A stretch of DNA of 49,501 nt. Origin: Acidobacteriota bacterium (lineage in GTDB: Bacteria > Acidobacteriota > Terriglobia > Terriglobales > Acidobacteriaceae). The number at the start of each line of letters is the position of its first letter. The stretch's first letter is position 1. The translations under genes and the position numbers were made by a program. The notes beneath the pieces were generated by a model. That model had not been told where the DNA came from. It saw only the letters and a program-made list of their open reading frames with translations, and did no database searches. Below are positions 25,092-34,151 of this stretch, in pieces. The stretch is taken from contig JAKAJO010000021.1 of assembly GCA_021813745.1 (NCBI GenBank), forward strand, positions 1 through 49,501, given 5' to 3'.

Positions 25092-26360
25092 ATGGATATT
25101 GCGCGCCCAGACTTGAAGACGAAGAAGCAGCGTCGCGCCATGGTGTGGGGCGCGGCAGGTGTTGTCATCCTTGCAGGACTTGCAATTGGAGTCTTGCGCC
25201 TCAAGCCGGCAGCGCCGACGGTGGATCGATCCGCAATCTGGATCGATACAGTGAAGCGCGGGCCTATGATTCGCCAGGTGCGCTCCTCGACCGGCACATT
25301 GGTGCCGCGCGAAGACTCGATCGAGCTGATCCCCGCACAGACGGAAGCGACCGTAGTGCGGATTCGCGTCTTGCCGGGCGCGCAGGTGACTCCCCAAACC
25401 ATTCTGATGGACCTTGCCGATCCACAATTGGAGCAGGAGTTACTGAATGCCCGGCTTGCCCTGAAGGCAGCAGAGTCTGACTACAAAAGTCTGCAGGGGA
25501 CGCTTGAAAGCACGCTGATGGATAAGAAGGCGTCTGCCGCACAAGTGAATGCCGACTTCACACAGGATCAGCTGCAGGCGCAGACGGACAAGGCGCTGTA
25601 TGAACTGGGGGTGATCTCAGGACTTACGTACAACAAGTCGAAAAGCACAGCCGAACAACTTTCCGAGCAGCACCGGATCAGCCAACAGCAGATCGCAGTG
25701 AATCAGAAGGCGATTGCGGTGCAACTTGCCTCAGCCCAGGCGAAGGTGGATCAGGCTAAAGCATTACTTGATCTGTATGAGAAGCAGGCCGCAGGGCTGG
25801 AGGTGCGTCCGAGTATCGCGGGCACGCTGGCGCCGCTGGCGACGCCGCTTCAAGTGGGTCAGCACGTTGCTGCCGGGACATCCCTAGCAGAGGTGATTCA
25901 GCGGGACAAGCTAAAGGCGGCATTACAGATTGCAGAGACGCAGGCGCGCGATATTCAGATTGGCCAGTCCTCTTCCATCGACACGCATAACGGCACTATT
26001 CCGGGACACGTGATTCGAATTGATCCAGCTGTAGTGAACGGAACGCGCACCGTTGACGTAATGCTTGATGGGCCTCTTCCGCCGGGCGCGGTGCCGCAGC
26101 TCAGTGTGGACGGGACCATTGATCTCGAGAGGATGAAGGATGTGTTGTACATGGGCCGTCCTGCGCTGGGGAATGAGAACTCGACGCTGAGCCTTTTCAA
26201 ATTGGATGCCGATGGCAAAGGTGCCACGCGCGTGACGGTGCGCGTAGGGCGGGAATCGGTAAGCGATATTCAAATTCTGGGCGGGCTGCAGGAAGGGGAC
26301 ACAGTGATCCTTTCAGACATGTCCCGTTATGACAACGTGGATCGCATTCGCCTGCAGTAA
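25092..26360 (+). CDS. MacA/HlyD-type periplasmic adaptor of an ABC efflux system
   Basis: A 422-residue membrane fusion protein. One membrane segment at about residues 18-34 anchors it; the periplasmic part has a beta-barrel region (IWIDTVKRGPMIRQVRSSTG), a long alpha-helical hairpin (about 115-250; rich in Gln, Ala, Lys), and the second lipoyl half IAGTLAPLATPLQVGQHVAAG. It probably connects the ABC exporter encoded next to the TolC-like channel. The MDIARPDL start was preferred over a TTG six codons earlier and an ATG 16 codons later. It sits directly behind a sigma54 promoter, so the transcript may be nearly leaderless. Confidence 0.9.
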   Translation: MDIARPDLKTKKQRRAMVWGAAGVVILAGLAIGVLRLKPAAPTVDRSAIWIDTVKRGPMIRQVRSSTGTLVPREDSIELIPAQTEATVVRIRVLPGAQVTPQTILMDLADPQLEQELLNARLALKAAESDYKSLQGTLESTLMDKKASAAQVNADFTQDQLQAQTDKALYELGVISGLTYNKSKSTAEQLSEQHRISQQQIAVNQKAIAVQLASAQAKVDQAKALLDLYEKQAAGLEVRPSIAGTLAPLATPLQVGQHVAAGTSLAEVIQRDKLKAALQIAETQARDIQIGQSSSIDTHNGTIPGHVIRIDPAVVNGTRTVDVMLDGPLPPGAVPQLSVDGTIDLERMKDVLYMGRPALGNENSTLSLFKLDADGKGATRVTVRVGRESVSDIQILGGLQEGDTVILSDMSRYDNVDRIRLQ

Positions 26361-26450
26361 ATCCTATTCGGCACAAAGGGTGTCGAAGGCTGGTGGATAT
26401 TTCAAAGGGTACTTGGGCAGACCGCCCATCGGGGCGCAGAGAGGACAACG

Positions 26451-27167
26451 ATGAGTGACAAGCTGATTGAGATTGAGGGTCTTACGAAAGTCTTCTACAC
26501 CGATGAGGTAGAAACGCATGCCCTTTCGGGTGTTCATCTCTCCATATCGCGGGGGGAGTATCTGGCGATGTCGGGCCCGTCGGGCTGCGGCAAATCCACG
26601 CTTCTCTCAATTCTTGGCCTGCTTGATACGCCCACAGCAGGTCGATACCTGCTGAATGATAAATCAGTTGAAAATCTCAGCTTCAGTGAGCGCTCTCGCA
26701 TTCGGAACCAGGAGATTGGTTTTATCTTTCAGAGCTTCAATCTGATCGGGGATCTGACTGTCGAAGAGAATGTTGAGCTTCCGCTGACATATCGTGCCGG
26801 TATGTCGGCAACCGAGCGGAAGAAGCGCGTGAAAGATGCACTTGAACGAGTGAACATGGCGCATCGGATGCGGCATTATCCTGCGCAGCTTTCCGGAGGG
26901 CAACAACAGCGCGTGGCAGTAGCGCGCGCGCTGGCTGGGTCACCCTCGATCCTGCTGGCCGACGAGCCAACAGGCAACCTGGACTCAAAGAACGGCGAGG
27001 CAGTTATGCATCTGCTTTCTGACTTGCACCGCGAGGGCTCGACGATCTGCATGGTGACTCACGATCCGCGCTTTGCGAAACATGCCGAGCGGGAAGTTCA
27101 CCTTTTTGACGGCAAGGTCGTTTCAGAAGAGGACCTGAAGAAGCTGACAGCCGAAGTGGGAGCGTGA
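26451..27167 (+). CDS. ABC exporter ATPase (MacB/LolD-like)
   Basis: A 238-residue ATP-binding subunit of the MacB/LolD class. Walker A GPSGCGKST (about residues 42-50), Q-loop FIFQSFNLI, signature LSGGQQQRVAVARAL, Walker B ILLADEPTGNLDS and H-loop VTHD are all intact. It should energise the permease encoded 3' of it; the stop is separated from the permease ATG by two bases. Confidence 0.94.
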   Translation: MSDKLIEIEGLTKVFYTDEVETHALSGVHLSISRGEYLAMSGPSGCGKSTLLSILGLLDTPTAGRYLLNDKSVENLSFSERSRIRNQEIGFIFQSFNLIGDLTVEENVELPLTYRAGMSATERKKRVKDALERVNMAHRMRHYPAQLSGGQQQRVAVARALAGSPSILLADEPTGNLDSKNGEAVMHLLSDLHREGSTICMVTHDPRFAKHAEREVHLFDGKVVSEEDLKKLTAEVGA

Positions 27168-27169
27168 CG

Positions 27170-29719
27170 ATGTTACAGGACATCCGTTATGCGCTGCGCC
27201 AACTGCGCAAATCACCAGGTTTCACGTTGACGGCTGTGCTGACTCTGGCGCTTGGAATTGGTGCAAACACCGCGATATTTACTCTTGTGCAGAGCATCTT
27301 GCTGCGTTCACTTCCGGTTGCAAACCCTGCGCAGCTCTATCGCATTGGCGATAACGACGATTGCTGTGTCGAGGGCGGATTTCCGGGTGGCGCTTCCGAT
27401 AACGGCGATTTCACGATTTTTTCCTTTGATCTTTATCAGTACTTGAAGTCATCGACAAGGGAGTTTGAGCAGCTGGCCGCAGTCCAGTCTGGTTCGGGGC
27501 TGTGGAGTGTCCGACGTGGCGGTGCTGAATCGAAGCCCTTGCATGGTGAGTTTGTCTCTGGGAACTATTTTGAGACGCTGGGCATGCAGCCCTTTGCCGG
27601 GCGGCTCTTCGCCGACAGTGACGATCGACCCGCCGCCGCGCCGGCGACCGTCATCAGCTTTCGCGCCTGGCAGGGGGAGTACGCATCGGATCCATCGCTT
27701 GTCGGCTCCACGATCTTTGTGCAGACGAAGCCGTTCACGGTCATCGGCATCACGCCACCTGGGTTCTTCGGCGATCGAGTAACGGACAATCCGCCGGAAC
27801 TCTGGTTCCCGCTCAACACAGAGCCGTATGTTCGTGCAGAGAGCTCAATTCTGCATCACGCGGAGTCGCACTGGCTCTACCCAATCGGGCGGGTCCGTCC
27901 TGGAACCAACATCACCGCCCTGCAGTTGCACATTTCGAATGAACTGCGGCAGTGGCTTGTTACGCGTCCGGCACTTACTGCGGATGGCGGAGCGGCGATC
28001 ATCCCGAAGATGCATGTCGTGCTGACTCCGGCAGGAGGGGGTGTCCAAAACCTCCAGCAGCAGACCGGCAAAGGGCTGAGGTTGCTCATGCTGCTTTCGT
28101 CTGTTGTCCTTTTGATTGCGTGCGCCAATATCGCCAACCTAATGCTGGCGCGAGCAACAAATCGGCGCGGGGATATCGCTTTGCGGATTGCCCTGGGCGC
28201 GGGGCTCAAGTGGATCATCCGGCAGATCCTCATCGAGAGCACCCTGCTCAGTCTCATCGGCGGCTTGGCGGGCCTAGGGGTTGCATATGCGGGCAGCCGC
28301 ACGATTCTAGCTCTGGCTTTTCCGGACGCCAGAAACTTACCAATCAGTGCAAGTCCATCTCTAACCGTGCTGGGATTCGCACTTCTGGTGTCACTGCTCA
28401 CGGGCATCCTGTTTGGACTGGGTCCGGCATGGCTATCCTCCCATGCGCAACCTGCCGAGGCATTGCGTGGCACCAATCGCTCCACCAGGGATCGATCTTC
28501 ATTGCCGCAGAGAGTACTTGTCATCTTTCAGGCAGCCCTGTCTATAGTTCTTTTGGCGAGTGCCATTCTCACCACTCGATCCCTGGTGAACCTGGAACAT
28601 CAAGATTTCGGAGTTGCTACTGCCAATCGGTATGTTGTGCATATTGACCCGGCTGGAGCGGGGTACACGCAGAGTCGGCTTCCAGGACTGTATCGACAAA
28701 TTGAAGATCGATTTTCTGCGCTGCCGGGCGTGCGGCATATCGCCCTTGCCATGTATAGCCCTCTCGAAGGAGATAACTGGGGTGAGTGTGTCATTCAACA
28801 AGGTCACCCACAACCCAGGCCCGGAGATCAATGCGGCTCAACATGGGACCGTGTCAGCACCGGCTTTTTGGAATCAGTTGGCGTACCGATTGTCCGTGGC
28901 CGGAACTTTGGCGAGCAGGATACCGCAGGCGCTCCGCAGGTCGCGCTTGTGAATGAGACCTTTGTCAAACAGTTCTTTCCGCATGTGGACCCGATCGGAC
29001 AGCACTTTGGAATCGATCTTGCGAAGTATTCAGGAACCTTTGAGATCGTCGGCGTATTCCGCGATTTCAAAATGAATAATCCGCGGTCCGCGGTGCGGCC
29101 AGTGTTCCTGCGTCCACTCAGGCAGCAGTACACCCAGTACACGGAGCCGGATTTTACGACCTTGGAATCCCAATCGATGTATATGGGTGCCATCATTTTG
29201 GAATTCGACAGACCGCCGCAGAATGTCGATCGCCTGGTGCGCAACACGCTGGCGGAGGTCGATCCGAATCTGACTGCAATGGACCTGCGCGCATTCGGCG
29301 ACCAGATAGAAAGCAACTTTAATCAAGAGCGTTTGATTGCCCGGCTCACGACGCTATTCGGCATCCTTGCCCTCTTGTTGGCCTCGATCGGTTTGTACGG
29401 TGTGATGTCGTACTTTGTGGCGCGGCGTACTGGCGAAATCGGCATTCGGATGGCGCTGGGTGCGACGCGTGAGGCTGTTGTGGGCCTCGTGTTGATGGAT
29501 GTCCTGTGGCAGCTTTTGATTGGTCTCTTCATAGGCATTCCTGCCGCCCTTATGGCTGGGCGCCTGCTGAATAGCCAGCTTTACAGTGTTTCCACCTACG
29601 ATCCTCTGGCGTTGATCATCGCAGTCTTCGCTCTTTCGCTCTGTGTCCTTCTTGCGGGGATTGTTCCTGCGCGTCGCGCCGCAACCGTAGAGCCGATGCA
29701 GGCCTTGAGAACGGAGTAA
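27170..29719 (+). CDS. Large FtsX/MacB-type ABC permease (ADOP-like)
   Basis: An 849-residue permease of the duplicated type frequent in Acidobacteriota. It starts MLQDIRYALRQLRKSPGFTL; TM1 is at about 17-42, a first MacB periplasmic core at about 45-280, three membrane helices at about 280-420, a second TM plus periplasmic core at about 440-720, and three final helices (ILALLLASIGLYGVMSYFVARRTGEIGIRMALGA in pieces), ending PARRAATVEPMQALRTE. Unlike orphan members it sits between two ATPases, an adaptor and a TolC-like protein. A GTG two codons upstream, overlapping the ATPase stop, is an alternative start. The exported compound is unknown. Confidence 0.92.
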   Translation: MLQDIRYALRQLRKSPGFTLTAVLTLALGIGANTAIFTLVQSILLRSLPVANPAQLYRIGDNDDCCVEGGFPGGASDNGDFTIFSFDLYQYLKSSTREFEQLAAVQSGSGLWSVRRGGAESKPLHGEFVSGNYFETLGMQPFAGRLFADSDDRPAAAPATVISFRAWQGEYASDPSLVGSTIFVQTKPFTVIGITPPGFFGDRVTDNPPELWFPLNTEPYVRAESSILHHAESHWLYPIGRVRPGTNITALQLHISNELRQWLVTRPALTADGGAAIIPKMHVVLTPAGGGVQNLQQQTGKGLRLLMLLSSVVLLIACANIANLMLARATNRRGDIALRIALGAGLKWIIRQILIESTLLSLIGGLAGLGVAYAGSRTILALAFPDARNLPISASPSLTVLGFALLVSLLTGILFGLGPAWLSSHAQPAEALRGTNRSTRDRSSLPQRVLVIFQAALSIVLLASAILTTRSLVNLEHQDFGVATANRYVVHIDPAGAGYTQSRLPGLYRQIEDRFSALPGVRHIALAMYSPLEGDNWGECVIQQGHPQPRPGDQCGSTWDRVSTGFLESVGVPIVRGRNFGEQDTAGAPQVALVNETFVKQFFPHVDPIGQHFGIDLAKYSGTFEIVGVFRDFKMNNPRSAVRPVFLRPLRQQYTQYTEPDFTTLESQSMYMGAIILEFDRPPQNVDRLVRNTLAEVDPNLTAMDLRAFGDQIESNFNQERLIARLTTLFGILALLLASIGLYGVMSYFVARRTGEIGIRMALGATREAVVGLVLMDVLWQLLIGLFIGIPAALMAGRLLNSQLYSVSTYDPLALIIAVFALSLCVLLAGIVPARRAATVEPMQALRTE

Positions 29720-29727
29720 AAGCCCGG

Positions 29728-30429
29728 ATGATTGAACTGCGCAAAGTGGAACGGAGTTACAAGGCTGGTCACGCCGATTTCTGGGTCTTGCGGAAGATTG
29801 ATCTCGTGATTCGCGCGGGGGAGTTTGTGACCATTATGGGACCTTCTGGCGCCGGCAAGTCGTCGCTCCTGAATGTGCTGGCGTTGCTTGATGACGGCTG
29901 GAAAGGGGAATACATGCTCGGTGAGGTGGAAGTCCATACCCTCTCGCGCAAGCAGCGTGCCGACCTGGCCCGCGAGCGTATTGGAATGGTTTTCCAAAGC
30001 TACCATCTGCTCGATGATTTGACTGTGGCTGAGAACATTGAGCTTCCTCTTTCTTACAAGAATCTGCCTGCGAAAGATCGCAAGGGGATGGTTGCGGACA
30101 TTCTGGATCGCTTCCGCATCGTTGCAAAAAAGGATCTCTATCCCAGCCAACTCTCGGGAGGTCAGCAGCAGCTTGTGGGGATTGCGCGCGCTGTGGTGCA
30201 CTCACCCCAGTTGCTGCTGGCCGACGAACCGACGGGCAATCTGCATTCTGCCCAGGCGCACGAGATCATGGATCTTTTCTGTTCCCTGAATGAGCAGGGC
30301 ACAACAATCGTGCAGGTGACGCATGCGGAAGAAAATGCCCGGTATGGTTCCCGCGTTCTGGGCTTGCAGGATGGCTGGCTGATGCGTGACGAGGACATCA
30401 CCCACGGCACTAAGGAGGTTCGGAACTAG
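29728..30429 (+). CDS. Second ABC exporter ATPase
   Basis: A 233-residue ATPase with Walker A GPSGAGKSS, Q-loop MVFQSYHLL, signature LSGGQQQLVGIARAV and Walker B LLLADEPTGNLHS. The aspartate D-loop residue found in the first ATPase (NLDS) is His here (NLHS). It is only 8 bases after the permease. Together with the first ATPase it may form a heterodimer, or serve another permease; inferred. Its stop overlaps the next GTG start by one base. Confidence 0.92.
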   Translation: MIELRKVERSYKAGHADFWVLRKIDLVIRAGEFVTIMGPSGAGKSSLLNVLALLDDGWKGEYMLGEVEVHTLSRKQRADLARERIGMVFQSYHLLDDLTVAENIELPLSYKNLPAKDRKGMVADILDRFRIVAKKDLYPSQLSGGQQQLVGIARAVVHSPQLLLADEPTGNLHSAQAHEIMDLFCSLNEQGTTIVQVTHAEENARYGSRVLGLQDGWLMRDEDITHGTKEVRN

Positions 30430-32489
30430 TGAATTCTACCTATGCGCAACGATCAATACTGAGGATTGCGGCGATCACTGGAAGAGGACTTCCGTGTGTC
30501 CTGGCAATTCTGATCCTCAAGGCCACCCTGCCCATGAGCGCTCAGCCCTTGGTGCCTGAAGAATCAAGCGCGAACTCGTCTGCCTCAGCCTCAGCGCCTG
30601 AGGCACCCAGGCCTGCGGAAAGTGAGTCATCTAACCCAGCGCCCACATTGATCCAGGCAATGAAGCAGGAACAGCGGATGGCATCCACTTCGCTGCGGCC
30701 GTTTCATATTCCCCTGCCGCACTCCCACAGTCCATTCGCACCCTACATGCCCAGCATGCCGCCGCCTCTGGATCTTGCCAACTCGCCAAGATTGCAGGAT
30801 CTTACGCGGGATGGCAAGCTGTACATCTCCTTGCGCGACGCGATTGCTCTCGCCATCGAAAATAATCTCGACTTGGCCTACTTCCGGTACAATTTCCCGA
30901 TTGGCCAGACCGATCTGGCCCGAACCAAAGCCGGCGGCGCGGCAAATGGAATCAATACCGCCATTGTGCAGTCTTCAACACAAGGCGGCTTCGCATCATC
31001 CAGTGTGGGCGGCGGAGGTGCTACCTCAGGGGCAACTGCGGCTGGCGCAGGGGGCATAGTCACATCGACGCTTGGTCTTGGCACGTTTGTGCCTTCTTTC
31101 GATCCTTTTCTCAACTTCAAGGGTTACGTTGATCACACTGTCCTGCAGCAAGAGAACCCGTTCCAGACCGGGGTTCCGATCTTTGAACAGAACACGATTC
31201 AGGCCCAGGGAAACTACACGCAGAACTTTCCGCTGGGTACGGGAATTAATGTGAATTATCTGGGGCAACGTCTAACGAACAACAGTCCCTACGATGCAAT
31301 TAATCCCGCGTTGAATTCTTATTTTCAGGTCATCATCACCCAGCAACTGCTCGCTGGCTTCGGCTTATCAACGAACGAACGATTCATCCATATTGCGAAA
31401 AAAAATCTCCAGATCAACAACCTTGCCTTTCGGGCGCAGACAATTGCAACGATCACACAGGTGGAGAACATCTACTGGGACTTAGTGAATGCCTATGAAG
31501 ATGCGCAAGTGAAGGAGCGCTCCCTGACTTTCGCGCAGAAGACGCTGGAAGATGATCAGAAGCAGCTTCAATTAGAAGCGATTCCCGCCATGCAGGTGAT
31601 GAAAGACGAGGCAGACGTGGCCACCAGCGAGGGTGATCTTACGGTGGCCCGCGCTACTTTGCGCTTGAATGAACTCCTCATGAAGAACGCGATTACCAAG
31701 ACGGACGATCCATTTATCGATGAAATGGCCGTGATCCCATTGGATCGTACAGGTGGTCCCGACCCCAACGCCTCCAGGTCAATTGATGATCTTATTGCGG
31801 AAGCAGAGAAGAACCGACCTGATGTGGCTGAAGATGAACTTGCCATGCAGGTCGCGCAGGCCAGTTTGAATTCGATTAAGAGTGAGCTGCTTCCGACTCT
31901 CAATGTTTACGGTATGTACCAGGGGGCAGGCATTGCCGGGCCGAAGAATCAAAACTGTACTCAATATTTGAGCGCGGAACAGTGTGCCTCCAATCTTCCT
32001 GAGGGATTTGGTGGCATGTTTCAGAATACTTTCAATTACTCATCGCCGGAGTATCAGTTCGGCATGAATTTGCAAATCAATTTGCGTAATCGTGTTGCAA
32101 AAGCAGATCAGTTTCGCGCGGCCCTGGAATATCGACAGAGACAGATCACTTTCGAAGAACAAAAAAAGACGATTCGCTTTGACGTACGAAACTCACTTTT
32201 TGCGTTGCAACAGGCGCAAGCCAGGGTCGAGGCGGCAAAGAAGGCCAGTGACCTGGCTGAGCGCACGTTTTCCATCACGAAGCAAGAGCAGACGTTGGGC
32301 GCTAAATCCAGTTACGATACGCTGGCGGCGGAGCATGATTCCGCGATTGCGCAATCTGCTCTTGTCGCAGCGCAGATCGCCTTCGAAAAGGCCAAGGTGG
32401 ATATTGATCGTGCCACCGGAGATACCCTGGAGCGCACCGGAGTTTCTATTGACGACGCCAAGGTTGGAGTGGTGACCCACGCGCCATGA
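30429..32489 (+). CDS. TolC-family outer-membrane efflux protein
   Basis: A 686-residue outer-membrane channel subunit of the TolC (OEP) superfamily. There is a signal peptide in the first ~40 residues, then a Ser/Ala/Pro-rich spacer and the first OEP repeat from about 130 (LRDAIALAIENNLDLAY is the classical start). Two long helical stretches (about 330-460 and 550-680) with TDDPFIDEM and NRPDVAEDELAMQVAQASL follow. A Gly/Ala/Thr-rich insertion (GGGGATSGATAAGAGG, about 195-215) is unusual. GTG start with a strong AAGGAGGT about ten bases upstream. Last structural gene of the exporter. Confidence 0.9.
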   Translation: MNSTYAQRSILRIAAITGRGLPCVLAILILKATLPMSAQPLVPEESSANSSASASAPEAPRPAESESSNPAPTLIQAMKQEQRMASTSLRPFHIPLPHSHSPFAPYMPSMPPPLDLANSPRLQDLTRDGKLYISLRDAIALAIENNLDLAYFRYNFPIGQTDLARTKAGGAANGINTAIVQSSTQGGFASSSVGGGGATSGATAAGAGGIVTSTLGLGTFVPSFDPFLNFKGYVDHTVLQQENPFQTGVPIFEQNTIQAQGNYTQNFPLGTGINVNYLGQRLTNNSPYDAINPALNSYFQVIITQQLLAGFGLSTNERFIHIAKKNLQINNLAFRAQTIATITQVENIYWDLVNAYEDAQVKERSLTFAQKTLEDDQKQLQLEAIPAMQVMKDEADVATSEGDLTVARATLRLNELLMKNAITKTDDPFIDEMAVIPLDRTGGPDPNASRSIDDLIAEAEKNRPDVAEDELAMQVAQASLNSIKSELLPTLNVYGMYQGAGIAGPKNQNCTQYLSAEQCASNLPEGFGGMFQNTFNYSSPEYQFGMNLQINLRNRVAKADQFRAALEYRQRQITFEEQKKTIRFDVRNSLFALQQAQARVEAAKKASDLAERTFSITKQEQTLGAKSSYDTLAAEHDSAIAQSALVAAQIAFEKAKVDIDRATGDTLERTGVSIDDAKVGVVTHAP

Positions 32490-32547
32490 TGAACCTGCAT
32501 TCCGGTCGCCCCGCGACATGCTCAAGGCGCCCTGACATGGCGCGTGG
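32477..32547. repeat. Perfect 12-bp inverted repeat at the end of the exporter operon
   Basis: CCACGCGCCATG (32477-32488, over the last codons and stop of the TolC-like gene) is the exact complement of CATGGCGCGTGG (32536-32547). The 47-base interior holds a smaller hairpin GTCGC-CCC-GCGAC. There is no U-run. It could slow transcription or protect the mRNA end between the exporter and regulator genes. The 294-bp gap (32490-32783) shows no gene. Confidence 0.6.
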
Positions 32548-32783
32548 CTGTCCTGTTGCCGGAACGAGACTTCGTTATCATGGTTCGAGATTCTTCGGTC
32601 GCAGGTGTACCGCGACGCAGGTCGGTGCAGACATTAAGCGGACTGAAGCACTCGCAGCCATCCCGCGACCCGAGAAAGGACATAAATTAGTCCGCAGATT
32701 GGAAGGCTCCGTGTTGCGGGAACTAAGATGGAGGCTTCCTAGCTTATGCACCAGTTCTCTCGAACGTAGCGTGGAGGTTTGCC

Positions 32784-34151
32784 ATCTCTGATCCGCTCGC
32801 CAACTGTCGAGTTCTCGTCGCGGATGATCAGCCGCATATCCTCGAGGCGGTTGAACTTCTGCTGCGCCCTCAAGGCGTACGCGTCGATTTCGTGCGATCC
32901 CCCCAACTCCTGCTGGAGGCGCTGAGGCAGAGCGAGTATGACGTGCTGCTCATGGATCTAAATTACACACGCGATACCACTTCGGGCCAAGAGGGCCTCG
33001 AGTTGCTTGCGAGCATCAAGGAGATCGATGCGCATCTTCCAGTGATTGTCATGACGGCCTGGGGAAACATCGACCTCGCTGTTGAATCGATCAAGCGCGG
33101 AGCGCGCGACTTCATTCAGAAGCCATGGGACAACGAGCGAATGACGACGATGGTGCGTGTGTATGCTGAGCTTCGTCAGGCACTGCGCCGTGCACGACAG
33201 CTCGAGATGGAGAATCACGTGCTTCGCGGCGAGGGAATGCCCATCTTCGTAGCGGAATCGCCAAGCATGCAGCCAGTGCTGGAGATGATTTCTCAGGTTG
33301 GCCCCTCCGATGCCAATGTGCTGATAACGGGTGAGCACGGAACAGGCAAAGAGGTTGTCGCCAAGTTGCTGCATGCGACTTCGCCACGTTCCCGAATGCC
33401 GCTGATCACAGTCAACGCGGGAGGGCTTCCCGAAGGAACGTTCGAGAGTGAGATGTTCGGCCATGTGAAGGGCGCTTTTACGGACGCACGGTCAGATCGG
33501 GTCGGCCGATTTGAGCTGGCTCATGGCGGCACTTTATTTCTTGACGAAATCGCGAATGTGCCAATAAGGCAGCAGACGAAGTTGCTTCGTGTCTTAGAGA
33601 CTGGAGAATTGGAGCGGGTGGGATCGTCGCAGACGCGAGGAGTTAATGTGCGTGTACTGTGCGCAACGAACGCCGATCTTCGCGCTGAGTCCATGGCAGG
33701 CAACTTTCGCGAAGACCTGCTTTTCAGGATTAACACGATTGAGATTCACCTGCCGCCGCTTCGCGAGCGTCGGGAGGATATCCCGAGCCTTGCCGCTCAT
33801 TTTCTGAATCGCAATAAGGCCCGCTACCGCAGGTCAGTCAAAGGGTTTTCACCCTCAGCGATGCAGCAGATGATGCAATATGGGTGGCCTGGCAACGTTC
33901 GCGAACTCGAGCATACGGTGGAGCGTGCACTTCTGCTTTGCCGGGAAGAGGAAATCCAGCCGGCGCATCTTGCTGTGACTTCTGCACGTAGCACGGCTCT
34001 CTCTTTTGATGGCATGAGCATTGATGAAGTCGAGGCGGTTCTGATTCGCAAGGTATTGCGACGTTGTGACGGCAATATCTCCCACGCAGCAGAGGCGCTT
34101 GGAATCAGCCGGGCCGCGCTGTATCGTCGCATGGAGAAGTATGGCCTATGA
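32784..34151 (+). CDS. NtrC-type sigma54 response regulator with apparent AUC start
   Basis: Three-domain activator of about 455 residues. The receiver (1-120) has acidic pocket D14-D15 (VLVADDQP), phospho-acceptor D58 (VLLMD), T91 and K113 (IQKPW). The AAA+ domain (about 145-375) has Walker A GEHGTGKE, GAFTDA in place of GAFTGA, and FLDEIAN. A Fis-type helix-turn-helix lies at the end (NISHAAEALGISRAALYRRM). The frame back to the stop at 32724 has no ATG, GTG or TTG before GTG 32892; starting there would delete strand 1 and D14-D15. AUC at 32784 is placed 6 bases after GGAGG and matches the natural N-terminus SDPLANCRVLVADDQ, so it is taken as start; a mutated start or sequence error is possible. 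Likely activates the operon at 25064. Confidence 0.88.
   Translation: MSDPLANCRVLVADDQPHILEAVELLLRPQGVRVDFVRSPQLLLEALRQSEYDVLLMDLNYTRDTTSGQEGLELLASIKEIDAHLPVIVMTAWGNIDLAVESIKRGARDFIQKPWDNERMTTMVRVYAELRQALRRARQLEMENHVLRGEGMPIFVAESPSMQPVLEMISQVGPSDANVLITGEHGTGKEVVAKLLHATSPRSRMPLITVNAGGLPEGTFESEMFGHVKGAFTDARSDRVGRFELAHGGTLFLDEIANVPIRQQTKLLRVLETGELERVGSSQTRGVNVRVLCATNADLRAESMAGNFREDLLFRINTIEIHLPPLRERREDIPSLAAHFLNRNKARYRRSVKGFSPSAMQQMMQYGWPGNVRELEHTVERALLLCREEEIQPAHLAVTSARSTALSFDGMSIDEVEAVLIRKVLRRCDGNISHAAEALGISRAALYRRMEKYGL

Noticed and set aside
32892..34151. Response regulator starting at GTG 32892
   Set aside because: It would lack the first receiver strand and the acidic pocket, although similarity continues upstream in the same frame.
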